A DNA stretch of 34,872 nucleotides from Mycobacterium talmoniae (GCA_002967005.1 PPEA01000447.1:1-34872), one strand, 5' to 3'. Numbered from the stretch's first letter, positions 8,282 through 16,959 are shown. A program made the numbers and translations. Notes: generated by a model from the letters alone, not told the origin.

Positions 8282-9280
8282 ATGGCAGACGAAAACAGCA
8301 CGCTCAACGTGATCGCGGTCGGCGCCTCAGCGGGCGGGGTGGAAGCACTCACCACCTTCGCCGCCGGCCTGGCCCCGGACCTGCCCTACGCAATCCTGGT
8401 GGTGCTGCACATGCCGGCGGACGCGCCCAGCGTGCTGGCCCGCATCCTGGATCGCAGCGGCCCCCTCCGGGCGGTGACCGCGGCGCACGGGGCGCGGCTC
8501 GCGCATGGCACCATCCACGTCGCCGCCCCCAACCGGCATCTGCTGCTGCACGACGGACAGATCGTGCTGTCGGAGGGCCCGACCGAGAACGGGCACCGAC
8601 CCGCCATCAACGCGCTGTTCCGGTCGGTCGCACTGGCCCACGCCCATCGCGCGGTCGGGGTGCTGTTATCCGGCGTCCTCGACGACGGTGTGCTGGGGTC
8701 GGCAGCCATCCGATCGCGCAGCGGAACCACCATCGCCCAATCGCCGACCGATGCACTGTTCCCGGCGATGCCGCAGAACGCGATCAACGCCGGCGTGATC
8801 GACCATCAGGTGCCCGCAGCCGAGATGGGCGGGTTGCTCAAGCAGTTGGCCGCCCGGGTATTCGAGGAACATGACATGGAGCCAGACGCCCGCATGGAGC
8901 TGGAAAATCGAATCGCCATGGCCCGGCGGTTCTCCACGGAATTCAACGCCGAGGCGCTCGGCTCGCCGTCCGGCTACACCTGCCCGGACTGCAACGGCTC
9001 GCTGGTCACCGTCAGCGACGGCAACTATCGGTGCCACGTCGGTCACGCCTGGACGGCCGACGCGCTGCTGCGCGCCCGTGACGACGAGGTCGAGGACGCG
9101 CTGTGGATCGCACTGCGCAGCTTGCAGGAAAAAGCCAAGTTGTCGCGTCGGCTGGCCGACGAAGTCCCGCCCGGGATGCTCAGCGAGCGCTACCACGCAT
9201 TGGCCGATGAGGCCGAGCACGCGATGTCAGTGCTGGGCAGGCGACTAGCGACGGCCTACCGAAAGCAGCGCCGTGACTAG
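8282..9280 (+). CDS. CheB-type methylesterase without receiver domain, with C-terminal zinc ribbon
   Basis: 332 residues. The CheB catalytic triad is visible: Ser16 in GASAGG, His43 in VLHMPAD and Asp135 in SGVLDDG. CheB removes methyl groups from glutamates of chemoreceptors, but this protein lacks the phosphorylation receiver domain, so it is not switched by CheA in the usual way. A C-terminal region has CPDCNG and CHVGHAW, a probable zinc-binding knuckle seen in stand-alone CheB proteins of non-motile bacteria. It is the first gene of an operon with a STAS-HATPase gene (8-base overlap) and cheR. The target of the methylesterase is unknown. Confidence 0.88.
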   Translation: MADENSTLNVIAVGASAGGVEALTTFAAGLAPDLPYAILVVLHMPADAPSVLARILDRSGPLRAVTAAHGARLAHGTIHVAAPNRHLLLHDGQIVLSEGPTENGHRPAINALFRSVALAHAHRAVGVLLSGVLDDGVLGSAAIRSRSGTTIAQSPTDALFPAMPQNAINAGVIDHQVPAAEMGGLLKQLAARVFEEHDMEPDARMELENRIAMARRFSTEFNAEALGSPSGYTCPDCNGSLVTVSDGNYRCHVGHAWTADALLRARDDEVEDALWIALRSLQEKAKLSRRLADEVPPGMLSERYHALADEAEHAMSVLGRRLATAYRKQRRD

Positions 9281-10031
9281 ACCGCCCAGCCGCCTGACGG
9301 TGTCCGCGGACACCGTCGGCCTGGCGTGTCTGCTCACCGTCCACGGGGTGCTGGATAGCAGTACCTACCTGCAGCTGCGGGACAGCGTCATCAAAGCGGC
9401 GCTGGATGAGCCGTCCGCGGTGCTCGTCGACGTCGCCGCGCTCGAGGTTCCGTCACTGTCGGCGTGGTCGGTGTTCACCAGTGCACGCTGGCACGTCAGC
9501 ACCTGGCCGGACGTGCCCATCGTGTTGGTGTGCCCCAACACCACCGTGTCCCGTGCCATCATCCGCAACGGAATCGCCCGCTATGTGCCGGTACTGCCGA
9601 CCGTGGCGGCCGCGCTGCACAGGGTGGCCAACAGCGCGGAACCGCACCGTCGCCGGGCCAGTGCCGAACTGCCCGCCACGCCCGCCAGCCTGCATCGTTC
9701 CCGCAAGCTGGTGACGGAGTGGCTGACCACGTGGTCGCGTGCCGAACTGATCCCGGCGGCGAAGGTCATTGTCGACGTGTTGGTCGAGAACGTGTTACGC
9801 CACACCGACAGCTCACCGGTGCTGGTACTGGAGACCACCGGCTCGACGGTCACCATCGCGGTCCAAGACGCCAGTTGCACGCCGGCCGTGCGCCGCGAGA
9901 TGCCGACCGAGGGTGCCGACGGGGTGTCCGGGTTGGCGGTGGTGGCGGCGCTGTCGCGCAACTGGGCCAGCACCCCGACGCCGTCGGGCAAAACGGTGTG
10001 GGCGGTCATCGGTCCGGAGAACCAGCTCTAA
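9273..10031 (+). CDS. STAS domain fused to RsbW-type HATPase (partner-switching protein)
   Basis: 252 residues from a GTG that overlaps the cheB stop by eight bases. Residues about 8-115 form a STAS (anti-anti-sigma) fold with VLVDVAALEVPSLSAWSVF at the usual phosphorylation strand. Residues about 140-250 are a GHKL ATPase of the RsbW type: N box VDVLVENVLRHT, G1 VQDAS, and GVSGLAVVAAL in the lid region. Anti-sigma kinase and antagonist are normally separate proteins. Fusion in one chain, between cheB and cheR, suggests a self-contained switch feeding the SigF network. Its binding partner cannot be told from sequence. Confidence 0.82.
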   Translation: MTRPPSRLTVSADTVGLACLLTVHGVLDSSTYLQLRDSVIKAALDEPSAVLVDVAALEVPSLSAWSVFTSARWHVSTWPDVPIVLVCPNTTVSRAIIRNGIARYVPVLPTVAAALHRVANSAEPHRRRASAELPATPASLHRSRKLVTEWLTTWSRAELIPAAKVIVDVLVENVLRHTDSSPVLVLETTGSTVTIAVQDASCTPAVRREMPTEGADGVSGLAVVAALSRNWASTPTPSGKTVWAVIGPENQL

Positions 10032-10080
10032 CCGGCGAGTAAGGTTCGCTTCGCGACGTATTGTCAGCGGACGGGATGAG

Positions 10081-11922
10081 ATGGACGCGAAAACGGACGA
10101 ATCCTTCGAGGCCTTGTTGCGGTACATGCGGGATTCCCGCGGCTTCGATTTCACCGGCTACAAGCGCACGTCGCTGATGCGGCGGGTACGTCACCGGATG
10201 GCGCAGGCCGGTTATGAGACCTTCGAGCAGTACCTCGACCTGCTGCAGGCCAGTTCCGACGAGTTCTCGGCGCTGTTCAACACCATATTGATCAACGTCA
10301 CCGCCTTCTTCCGTGACCCCGATTCCTGGGAGTACGTCAGAACCGACGTGATTCCCCGCATCCTCGCCGAACGCAGCCCCGACGACCCGATCCGAGTGTG
10401 GAGCGCCGGCTGCGCGTCCGGTCAGGAGGCCTACACGTTGGCCATGCTGCTGGCGGAAGCGCTCGGCGTGGGCGGGTTTCGGCAGCGGGTGAAAATCTAT
10501 GCCACCGACGTCGACGAGGACGCGCTGACCGAGGCGCGGGCCGCCAGCTACGACGCCAAAGCCGTCGAGTCGGTACCGACGGACTACCTGGACCTCTACT
10601 TCGAGCAGGCCAACGGCCGCTACGTGTTCCACAAGGATCTGCGTCGCGGGGTGATCTTCGGCCGCAACGACCTGGTCAAGGATGCCCCCATCTCGCGGGT
10701 GGACCTGCTGGTGTGCCGCAACACCCTGATGTACATGAACGCCGAGACGCAGCGAAATGTACTGGGCCGCTTGCATTTCGCGCTTGCAGGCCAGGGAACC
10801 CTGTTCCTCGGCCATGCCGAGATGTTGTTGAGCCACAGCGACCGTTTTACGCCGCTGAGTCTCAAACACCGCATCTTTCGCAAGGCGGCGGGCTCGCACA
10901 GCAGCCTGGAACGCTACGACCCGGCAGCGTCGATGTACGACCGCCACTGGGACCTTCCCGGTTTGACGACGGTGCGCGACATGGCGTTTCGCGCCAGCCC
11001 GGTCGCCCAGATCGTGGTGACCGGGGAAGAAACCGTGGCGATGATCAACCAGCAGGCCGAAACGATGTTCGGGCTTTCGGCCCGCGACATCGGACGCTTG
11101 CTGCGCGATTTGGAGGTCTCCTATCGGCCGGTCGAGTTGCGCGCCTACCTGGAGCAGGCCAAGGTGGAGCGACGCTCCGCACTCATCCAGGACGTCAGTT
11201 GGCAACGCCCCGGCGCGGAAACCGTCTGGTTCGAGATCCACGTGAACCCGCTGGTCGACGCCGAGAACGGCCTGCTGGGTGTGTCGATCGTGTTCTTCGA
11301 CGTCACCGCGACCCGGGCGCTGCTGGACAAGGTGGTCCAGACCAATCGACAGCTCGAGGCGGCCTACGAGGAACTCCAGTCCACCAACGAAGAACTCGAA
11401 ACCACCAACGAAGAACTCCAGTCGACGGTGGAGGAACTGGAAACCACGAACGAAGAACTGCAGTCCACCAACGAAGAGCTCGAGACGATGAACGAGGAGT
11501 TGCAGTCCACCAACGACGAATTACACACCATCAACGACACTCTGCGGGAGCGCAGCGTCGAACTCGACGACGCGCGGACTTTCCTTGACTCCCTGGTCAA
11601 TTCGGTCCGCCTAGGCCTGGTGGTCGTCGACCGGGAGATGCGGGTGGTGGTGTGGAATCGTGGCTGCGAAGAACTGTGGGGCCTGCGCGCCGACGAGACC
11701 GTGGGCACGGTGCTGACCACGCTGGACATCGGGCTGCCGATGGACAATGTCCGGCCGCTGATCGGCAACGCCTTCGTCGACCCGGCAAACCCGGGTGAGG
11801 CGCTGGTGGAGGCGGTCAATCGGCGCGGACGGGCCACGAACATCCGGGTGACCTGCACCGGCTTTCAGCCGCCCACCGAGGGAGGGGTGAATGGGGCGCT
11901 GTTGCTGATGGAGGCGCACTAA
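10081..11922 (+). CDS. CheR-type methyltransferase with PAS domains and long coiled coil
   Basis: 613 residues from an ATG with GGGATGAG just upstream. Residues about 1-275 are CheR: an N-terminal helical domain (LMRRVRHRMAQAGY), the conserved NVTAFFRDP, the SAM-binding VWSAGCASGQEAYT and the late LLVCRNTLMYM. A PAS domain follows (about 300-420), then a coiled coil of ELQSTNEELETTN-type repeats (about 425-500), then a second PAS (about 500-613). This is the CheR-PAS layout seen in hybrid sensor proteins, but without a histidine kinase. It is the third gene of the cheB operon, 49 bases after the STAS-HATPase stop. It would methylate glutamates of an unidentified partner. Confidence 0.88.
   Translation: MDAKTDESFEALLRYMRDSRGFDFTGYKRTSLMRRVRHRMAQAGYETFEQYLDLLQASSDEFSALFNTILINVTAFFRDPDSWEYVRTDVIPRILAERSPDDPIRVWSAGCASGQEAYTLAMLLAEALGVGGFRQRVKIYATDVDEDALTEARAASYDAKAVESVPTDYLDLYFEQANGRYVFHKDLRRGVIFGRNDLVKDAPISRVDLLVCRNTLMYMNAETQRNVLGRLHFALAGQGTLFLGHAEMLLSHSDRFTPLSLKHRIFRKAAGSHSSLERYDPAASMYDRHWDLPGLTTVRDMAFRASPVAQIVVTGEETVAMINQQAETMFGLSARDIGRLLRDLEVSYRPVELRAYLEQAKVERRSALIQDVSWQRPGAETVWFEIHVNPLVDAENGLLGVSIVFFDVTATRALLDKVVQTNRQLEAAYEELQSTNEELETTNEELQSTVEELETTNEELQSTNEELETMNEELQSTNDELHTINDTLRERSVELDDARTFLDSLVNSVRLGLVVVDREMRVVVWNRGCEELWGLRADETVGTVLTTLDIGLPMDNVRPLIGNAFVDPANPGEALVEAVNRRGRATNIRVTCTGFQPPTEGGVNGALLLMEAH
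11371..11550 (+). repeat. In-frame 21-base-type repeats encoding coiled coil of CheR-PAS
   Basis: Degenerate tandem units of 21 bases, each giving a seven-residue E-E-L-[QE]-[ST]-T-N type heptad, about eight copies. They encode the linker helix between the two PAS domains. Copy-number change by slippage would alter the linker length in whole heptads. Confidence 0.8.
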
Positions 11923-12638
11923 CCACCGGACCGGACGTAGTTGCGCAGGTCGTCGAATTCCGCCCGGATAATGCGGTAGCAATCGCAGGCCACCCGTTCC
12001 AGCTCCGGTCGGTCGATGATGGTGATGACGCCGCGGCGGTACCGGATGAGGCCTCCGGACTGGATTTTTTGGGCGGCCGCCGACACCGTCGGCCGATGTA
12101 CGCCCAGCATTTGCGCGAGGAACTCTTGGGTGAGCGGGAACTCGTCGCGACCCACCCGGTCCTGGGTGGTGGCCAACCAGCGGGCCATCCGGGCCTCGGT
12201 CGAATGGCTGCGGTTGCAGACCACGTTCTGCGCGACCTGCACCATCGTCGCCTGCGTGAACCGGTTCAGCAACGCATGCAACACGCCGTCGCGGCCCAGT
12301 GCCCGACGAAAGTCTTCGACAGTGGTCCGAACGGCCGCACCGGGGACCTGGCAAAACGCCGCCTGCGGGCTACTGGTGGCGCCCAGGTAGACCGGCAGGC
12401 CGACCATGCCCTCGCGACCGATGGTCGCGACCTCCAGCGTGACTCGGCCGTCGGCAATCGCCACCAGGGAGTACACCGCGGTAATCGGGAACAGGATGTC
12501 GTTGATCGGCTTTCCCGGTTCGTAGGCGGGTCGTTTGATCTGCGACTGCTCGAGCCGCAGGTGCGGCCGAAGGGCCGTGAACTCGCTGTCCGGCAACTGC
12601 GCCAAGATCGCGTTGGCCCGGAAGTCCTCGTCGCTCAT
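11919..12638 (-). CDS. Crp/Fnr family transcriptional regulator
   Basis: 239 residues from ATG 12638. An N-terminal cyclic-nucleotide-binding-like beta barrel spans about 20-135 (REGMVGLPVYLG). A winged helix lies at about 150-225 with FPLTQEFLAQMLGVHRPTVSAA as the recognition helix. No iron-sulphur Cys cluster of the FNR type is visible, so the effector is not obvious. Related actinobacterial and proteobacterial regulators sit in stress clusters next to sensor genes. Its stop overlaps the cheR stop on the other strand (shared CTAA). The longer frame to 12704 runs into the divergent cheB-like gene and is rejected. Confidence 0.85.
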   Translation of the reverse strand: MSDEDFRANAILAQLPDSEFTALRPHLRLEQSQIKRPAYEPGKPINDILFPITAVYSLVAIADGRVTLEVATIGREGMVGLPVYLGATSSPQAAFCQVPGAAVRTTVEDFRRALGRDGVLHALLNRFTQATMVQVAQNVVCNRSHSTEARMARWLATTQDRVGRDEFPLTQEFLAQMLGVHRPTVSAAAQKIQSGGLIRYRRGVITIIDRPELERVACDCYRIIRAEFDDLRNYVRSGG

Positions 12639-12706
12639 GGTCTCGGGATACCCGACCCTTCGGCATCTATGTCGGCAACCGACATACGCGCGTAGCGTTG
12701 ACACGT

Positions 12707-13349
12707 ATGTCCCGGACCCGACACGCCGCCGTCCCGATATTCGGGCGGGTCGTGCTGGTCGCGTCGTTGGGCGGATTGAAAGCCATCAGCACATTCCTAG
12801 CGGGTATCCCAGCCGGCTACCCCGTGCCGATCGTGGTGGTCCAACATCGACGACGGGTACAGGAGGGCCGCGATCTCCTCGCCGCCATCCTGGCCGGTAG
12901 AACAGCCGTGCCGGTGCGGGTTGCCGAAGCCGGCGCTGTCGCCGACCAGCCCGGCATCACCGTGGTGCCCGCCCAAACCACCGCCACGATCGACGCGTCG
13001 GGCCGGTGGGAACTCGCCGACAGCGTCGCCGGTGTCTGGCCGGGTAACGCATTGCTGGCCAGCTCGGCGGGCGCCACCCCGACGATTGCGGTCATCTTCA
13101 CCGGATCGCTGGCCGACGGCGCCGAGGGCTGCCGGGCAGTGAAGCGGGGTGGTGGCCGCGTTCTGGTCCAAGACCCGGCGACCGCCCGCGCATCGAGCAT
13201 GCCGGCCAACGCGATCGCCACCGGCTGCGCGGACTTCGTGCTCGCCGCCCGATCGGTTGGCGACCGCGCTGCTGGCGCTGACCACTGCGCCCGGGGCTGC
13301 AGATTTGCTCGCCGTCCCGCTACCGCCGTGGGCGCGGCTCAGCTCATAG
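12707..13349 (+). pseudogene. Second CheB-type methylesterase, frameshifted near C-terminus
   Basis: From ATG 12707 the frame reads VLVASLGGLKAI (catalytic Ser), VVQHRRR (His) and FTGSLADGAEG (Asp), the full CheB triad. At about 13245-13252 the sense moves to the next frame, where it ends as RLATALLALTTAPGAADLL and so on at 13349. The original frame instead runs on antisense through the end of the next gene to 13459, which looks unnatural. One extra C in the CCC at 13250-13252 explains it. The triad lies before the break, so activity may remain. No receiver domain is present. Divergent from the Crp/Fnr gene. Confidence 0.7.
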
Positions 13350-13384
13350 CCGTGTCCCGCCGGCGACCGGGTCGACGGCGGCGG

Positions 13385-14086
13385 TCACCGGGCGGAAACT
13401 TCGCGGTTCACCAGCCGCCGGGCGACCTCCACCAATGGCGTGTTCGAGGTCTGCGATAACCGTTTGAGCAGTTCGAACGCCTGCACCGCGTCGATGTCGA
13501 AGCGTTCCATGATCATGCCTTTGGCTTGGCCGATGATGTCGCGGGAGGCCAGCGCGCTGCGGAACTGCTCATCGCGGCGCACCATGTGCCAGACCAACGC
13601 CGTATGGGTAGCCAGGATCAGGCCGAGTTCCACCGCCTCATCGTCAAAAGCGTTGGGTTTTTCGGCGTGAAAATTCAAGGCACCCGTGGTCCCATTGGCG
13701 GCGAATAACTGAAAGGCCAAAACCGACCGGATTGGCGTCTGGTCAGCCACGTCACGGCAATAGCTCGGCCAGCGGCGCTCCAGCATGATGTCGTTGACCC
13801 GAATGAACTGGTGGTCCGCGGCCGCCTCCAAGCACGGCCCCTCGTGGTGACGCTCCTGGATCTCGTCGAGCAACACCGGATATCCGTCGGTTGTTGCCAC
13901 CGAACGCACCCGGCCGTCGGGTGTGGCAACGGTGATGCCGACATGCTGAGCACTCGGGATATAGCTGAGCGAACTGGCGGTCAGCTCGTCGAGCATGGTG
14001 TCGGCCGCGGCGGCCGGGTGGTGTTCGAATGCCTGCACCAACTCGGCGACTTCCCACATCACGTCGTTGCGGCGCTTCACCACCAT
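13385..14086 (-). CDS. GAF and ANTAR domain protein
   Basis: 233 residues from ATG 14086 (MVVKRRNDVMWEVAELVQ). A GAF sensor domain spans about 25-165 (HVGITVATPDGRVRSVATTD and the conserved EGPCLEAA). An ANTAR RNA-binding domain spans about 170-230 (ASRDIIGQAKGMIMERFDIDAVQAFELLKRLSQ). This is a common mycobacterial layout, as in Rv1626-like and GAF-ANTAR families, where it acts on RNA to prevent termination. It is the second ANTAR protein in the window. A GGGTAT lies on the minus strand at 14168-14173 without a good -35. Confidence 0.85.
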   Translation of the reverse strand: MVVKRRNDVMWEVAELVQAFEHHPAAAADTMLDELTASSLSYIPSAQHVGITVATPDGRVRSVATTDGYPVLLDEIQERHHEGPCLEAAADHQFIRVNDIMLERRWPSYCRDVADQTPIRSVLAFQLFAANGTTGALNFHAEKPNAFDDEAVELGLILATHTALVWHMVRRDEQFRSALASRDIIGQAKGMIMERFDIDAVQAFELLKRLSQTSNTPLVEVARRLVNREVSAR

Positions 14087-14222
14087 GTCTTCACTCCGAT
14101 CGCGATGCTGATATTTTGCTCCGATCCGCTTTAGCCCACAACTTTTTCGACGTTGACGCGTTATGTGCGAATACCCGGCCAGCAATTCGCCAATTGACCT
14201 TGGAGACCGACGGCCGTGCGCG

Positions 14223-14915
14223 CTAGCTGGCCCACCGCTCACCGGGCTGGCAGTGACCCGTTGCCTGGAAGACCACCCGCCGGGCGATCTCCACCGCGTG
14301 GTCGGCGAACCGTTCGTAGAACCGATCGAGCAAGGCGACATCTACCGCGGCGGCGATGCCGTCGCTCCAGCCGCGTCGCCACCACCGGCGCGCCCGAGCA
14401 TCCGCCTCGCGGAACGAGCTGAGCAGGTGGCGATGTAGCTCGTTGATCGCCTCGTCCTGCGGGCGAATCTCCGCTGCGACCGACGGGTCCCGCGATACCA
14501 ACGCCTCCGCGGCGCCGTGGGCCAGCGCGGCCGCGTCTGCGCCCATCTCAGCGAAGTGCGCGTTGAGTTGCTCCGGCACCGCTGGCTCTGGAAAGCGGCG
14601 CCGGGCGATCTTCGCGACGTGGGCGGCCAATCCCCCCATGCGTTCAATATCGGCGGCGATTTGGATGGAGCTGACCACTGTGCGCAGGTCCGCCGCCACC
14701 GGTGCGTGCAGCGCCAGCACCGAGAACGCCGACTTTTGCGCAGCCGAACTCGCGGCAACGATGCCACCGTGGCCCGAGATGACGTCGTCGACCATGTCGA
14801 GGTCCACGTTGAGCAAACCGTGAGTCGCCAGTCGCAGTGCGTCGCGGGTCATTCCGCAGGCGTCGCCGAGTTTGCCGCCCAATGCGGCAAGCTGTTCGTA
14901 ATACATCCTGCGCAT
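14223..14915 (-). CDS. phoU: PhoU-type phosphate signalling protein
   Basis: 230 residues. Two PhoU repeats of three-helix bundles are seen, with the metal-binding motifs DIERMGGLAAHVAK near residue 80 and ERFADHAVEIARRV near 205 (E/D-x-x-x-D pattern). It resembles M. tuberculosis PhoY1/PhoU (Rv3301c) closely in the N-terminus and in both motifs. PhoU proteins link the Pst phosphate transporter to the sensor kinase and affect persistence. ATG 14915 (MRRMYYEQL) is chosen over the longer frame to 14951 by family length. No pst genes lie nearby. Confidence 0.88.
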   Translation of the reverse strand: MRRMYYEQLAALGGKLGDACGMTRDALRLATHGLLNVDLDMVDDVISGHGGIVAASSAAQKSAFSVLALHAPVAADLRTVVSSIQIAADIERMGGLAAHVAKIARRRFPEPAVPEQLNAHFAEMGADAAALAHGAAEALVSRDPSVAAEIRPQDEAINELHRHLLSSFREADARARRWWRRGWSDGIAAAVDVALLDRFYERFADHAVEIARRVVFQATGHCQPGERWAS

Positions 14916-15050
14916 AGTTGTGGAATGGCCAGCACGACGCGAGATAAACATTCACCGCATAGATTGTCTGCCGCCCGCAAGACCGGCCGGCAAACGGCGC
15001 GCGCGACCGCAGCAACCACCGGGTTTGCTGCGGTCGGACGCTATTGCGGG

Positions 15051-15491
15051 CTAGGCCCCAGGAGGCCCAGGCGGGCCTACCGGCCCTGGAGCACCAGGGG
15101 CTCCAGGCATACCGGGTGCACCAGGCCCACCGGGCGGACCGGGGATCCCAGGCCCGCCGGGCGGCCCGGGAATGCCGGGACCACCAGGTCCGCCAGGCGG
15201 ACCAACTGGGCCAGGGGCGCCGGGGCCTCCAGGCGGTCCCACCGGGCCGGGGACGCCAGGTGCGCCGACATCTCCAGGGGGCCCAGGAGGTCCAGGCGGC
15301 CCAGGAGGCCCGGGCGGTCCAGGCGGCGGCTCTTCGAAGGGTGCAAAGCTGAGACCTGGGGCACCCGCGCTAGTTGTTGCAGTCGCCGGGGCGATACCCG
15401 CGACGGCCATAGCTCCACTGACAGCCAGCGCGGCCATACCTGCGCCGATCACGCCTAGCGGATTGCGGTGTGTGTTCTTGTCTTCGATCAT
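15051..15491 (-). CDS. Secreted collagen-like Gly-x-y repeat protein
   Basis: 146 residues from ATG 15491, preceded by AGGAAA. Residues about 13-41 form a hydrophobic signal segment ending ATATTSAGA, so export is likely. After a short linker ([10 protein letters not shown]) come about 29 Gly-x-y triplets rich in Pro (GPPGPPG and GAPG types) to the C-terminus, able to form a collagen-like triple helix. There is no cell-wall anchor motif and no Cys. Function unknown; surface or matrix roles are known for bacterial collagen-like proteins. A SigF-type promoter at 15531-15556 precedes it. Repeat number may vary between strains. Confidence 0.85.
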   Translation of the reverse strand: MIEDKNTHRNPLGVIGAGMAALAVSGAMAVAGIAPATATTSAGAPGLSFAPFEEPPPGPPGPPGPPGPPGPPGDVGAPGVPGPVGPPGGPGAPGPVGPPGGPGGPGIPGPPGGPGIPGPPGGPGAPGMPGAPGAPGPVGPPGPPGA

Positions 15492-15530
15492 GTCGTTTCC
15501 TATGTCGATTGATCTCCGGACCTCGCACGC

Positions 15531-15556
15531 ATACCCCCCGCCGACGCGACGAAACG
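15531..15556 (-). promoter_or_regulatory. Putative SigF-type promoter of collagen-like gene
   Basis: On the minus strand CGTTT-N15-GGGTAT. Only the first -35 base differs from consensus. The predicted transcript start gives a leader of about 33 bases. Confidence 0.6.
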
Positions 15557-15616
15557 TGAATTTCTGCCGCATTTCGTCGCGACCGTGACAGCGGTGCGCT
15601 CAGCTGCGCACACACA

Positions 15617-15643
15617 GGTGTAGATCCGACCTGGGCCGGGTAG
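15617..15643 (+). promoter_or_regulatory. Possible SigF-type promoter of DUF2231-Rieske gene
   Basis: GGTGT-N16-GGGTAG, one mismatch in the -35. The -10 ends ten bases before ATG 15653, giving an almost leaderless transcript. Confidence 0.4.
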
Positions 15644-15652
15644 ATCAGCCGC

Positions 15653-16527
15653 ATGCCCGCATCGATCCCACCCCGCGCGCTGACCGACCGCCTTGAGCAG
15701 GCCGAGGAATTGGACGCGCCGGCGCAAGCGATCGCGAGAAAGGCACGTCAGCTCTTGGCGCCGCGGGGTCTCAAAGAAACGGTGAGCGGCACCCGTGTGG
15801 GTCATCCGGTGCATCCGCCGCTAACCGACCTGGTCATCGGCACGTTTACGTCGGCGACGTTGCTGGACCTGCTCGCGCCCCGCACCGGCGAGCGGGCGGC
15901 AGGGCGGTTGATCGCCCTGGGCATCGGGGCGGCCATTCCCACCGCGGTGACCGGGGTCAATGACTGGGCCGACACCGAGTTGGCCGATGAGACCGTCCGC
16001 CGCGTGGGGTTGGTGCACGCCGCCGTCAACGACGTGGCGTTGCTGCTCTACGGCGCCTCGCTGGTCGCCCGGTGGCGGGGCAAACGCACCAGAGGCGTGC
16101 TGCTCGCGTTGGCCGGCGCTGCGGTGCTCCAGGGCGGTGGCTACCTCGGCGGTCACCTGTCGTTCGTGCGGGGGGTGGGGGTCAACCAGACCGTGTTCGA
16201 CCCCGGCCCGCCCGAGTGGACGCCGGTCGCCAAGGCGAGCGAACTCACCGATGGGCAACCGCGGTCCGGCGACGCCGGCGGCAACCCGGTGTGCTGGCCC
16301 GCAACGGCGGCGTCATCCATGCCGTCCACGACCGCTGCGGGCACCGCGGCTGCCTGCTCAGCGAGGGCGACCTCGACGGCGACGTGGTGACCTGTTCCTG
16401 CCACGGCTCCCAGTTCGATATCCGGGACGGGGCGGTGCTGCGGGGACCGGCCATCACCGCCCAGCCGACGTTCGAGACCCGGGAGAACAACGGACAGGTC
16501 GAGGTACGGAGGGTCAGCCGCGGCTAA
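15653..16527 (+). pseudogene. DUF2231 membrane domain plus Rieske domain, frameshifted between domains
   Basis: Residues 1-~175 give a DUF2231-type membrane domain with four hydrophobic segments (GHPVHPPLTDLVIGTFTSA is its signature). The frame then passes into nonsense and stops at 16390. From about 16290 the next frame reads GGVIHAVHDRCGHRGCLLSEG, then CSCHGSQFDIRDGAVLRGPA, a complete Rieske domain (CGHRG and CSCHG), to 16527. One missing G near 16290 (CCGGTG-TGCTGG) would restore a single protein of about 290 residues, a fusion well known in actinobacteria. It probably transfers electrons at the membrane. Either real decay or a sequence error. Confidence 0.8.
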
Positions 16528-16959
16528 GCGCCCGCCCGGCAAACTGCCTTCATGGCGCGCGGAAAACTCACCCGCCCCGGAGGCATCGTCCGGCACCCGT
16601 GCAACAGCCCCGACGCAGCCTTGACGGATTTTTACCTTTGCCGCGGCGCCGTGACCCCAACCGGGCGCCGGCTTGCTCGTCGCCGATTCCTAGCCTGTCC
16701 AGGCCAAACTCAACTTCGCTGCGCGGGGGCAGGCGGCGGCAACCTAAGGGGTTGAACAGAATCCCGCTGTCCGTTACCGAACTGTTGTGAACCGCGGCGG
16801 GCAGGGGTAACGTCAGCGAACAGGTTGAGTTCACAGCCACCCGGAAGAAGCGTCAAAGACGTGACCAGGGGGCCTACTCCCTGGCTTCTACCCGTGAGGG
16901 TTGTAATCACATTGACGTGAGTCCAACAGCACGATTTTTCGACTGATGGAGCCACAAGA
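16528..16959. other. Intergenic stretch before STAS gene
   Basis: 432 bases without a convincing gene. A 67-codon frame at 16552-16755 has no domain content. A weak SigF-like pair GTTGT-N16-GGGTA lies at 16784-16809, which would give a leader of about 145 bases for the STAS gene. I see no clear terminator. Confidence 0.4.

Noticed and set aside
11371-11550. Short regular repeats that might suggest a CRISPR or minisatellite
   Set aside because: Units are 21 bases without unique spacers and stay in frame inside cheR, encoding heptads.
13350-13459. Natural C-terminus of the second CheB running antisense into the GAF-ANTAR gene
   Set aside because: The extension is Arg-rich and unlike CheB; the neighbouring frame gives a normal end at 13349.
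14168-14173. Minus-strand GGGTAT upstream of the GAF-ANTAR gene as a SigF promoter
   Set aside because: The sequence at the -35 distance is CAATT, three mismatches from GGTTT.
15172-15588. Plus-strand frame that also reads as Gly-Pro-rich collagen-like protein
   Set aside because: It is the antisense of the minus-strand collagen-like gene; GGNCCN-type repeats are nearly self-complementary. Only the minus strand has a signal peptide, ribosome site and promoter.
16552-16755. 67-codon plus-strand ORF before the STAS gene
   Set aside because: No domain, Arg/Gly-rich random-like composition and no ribosome site.
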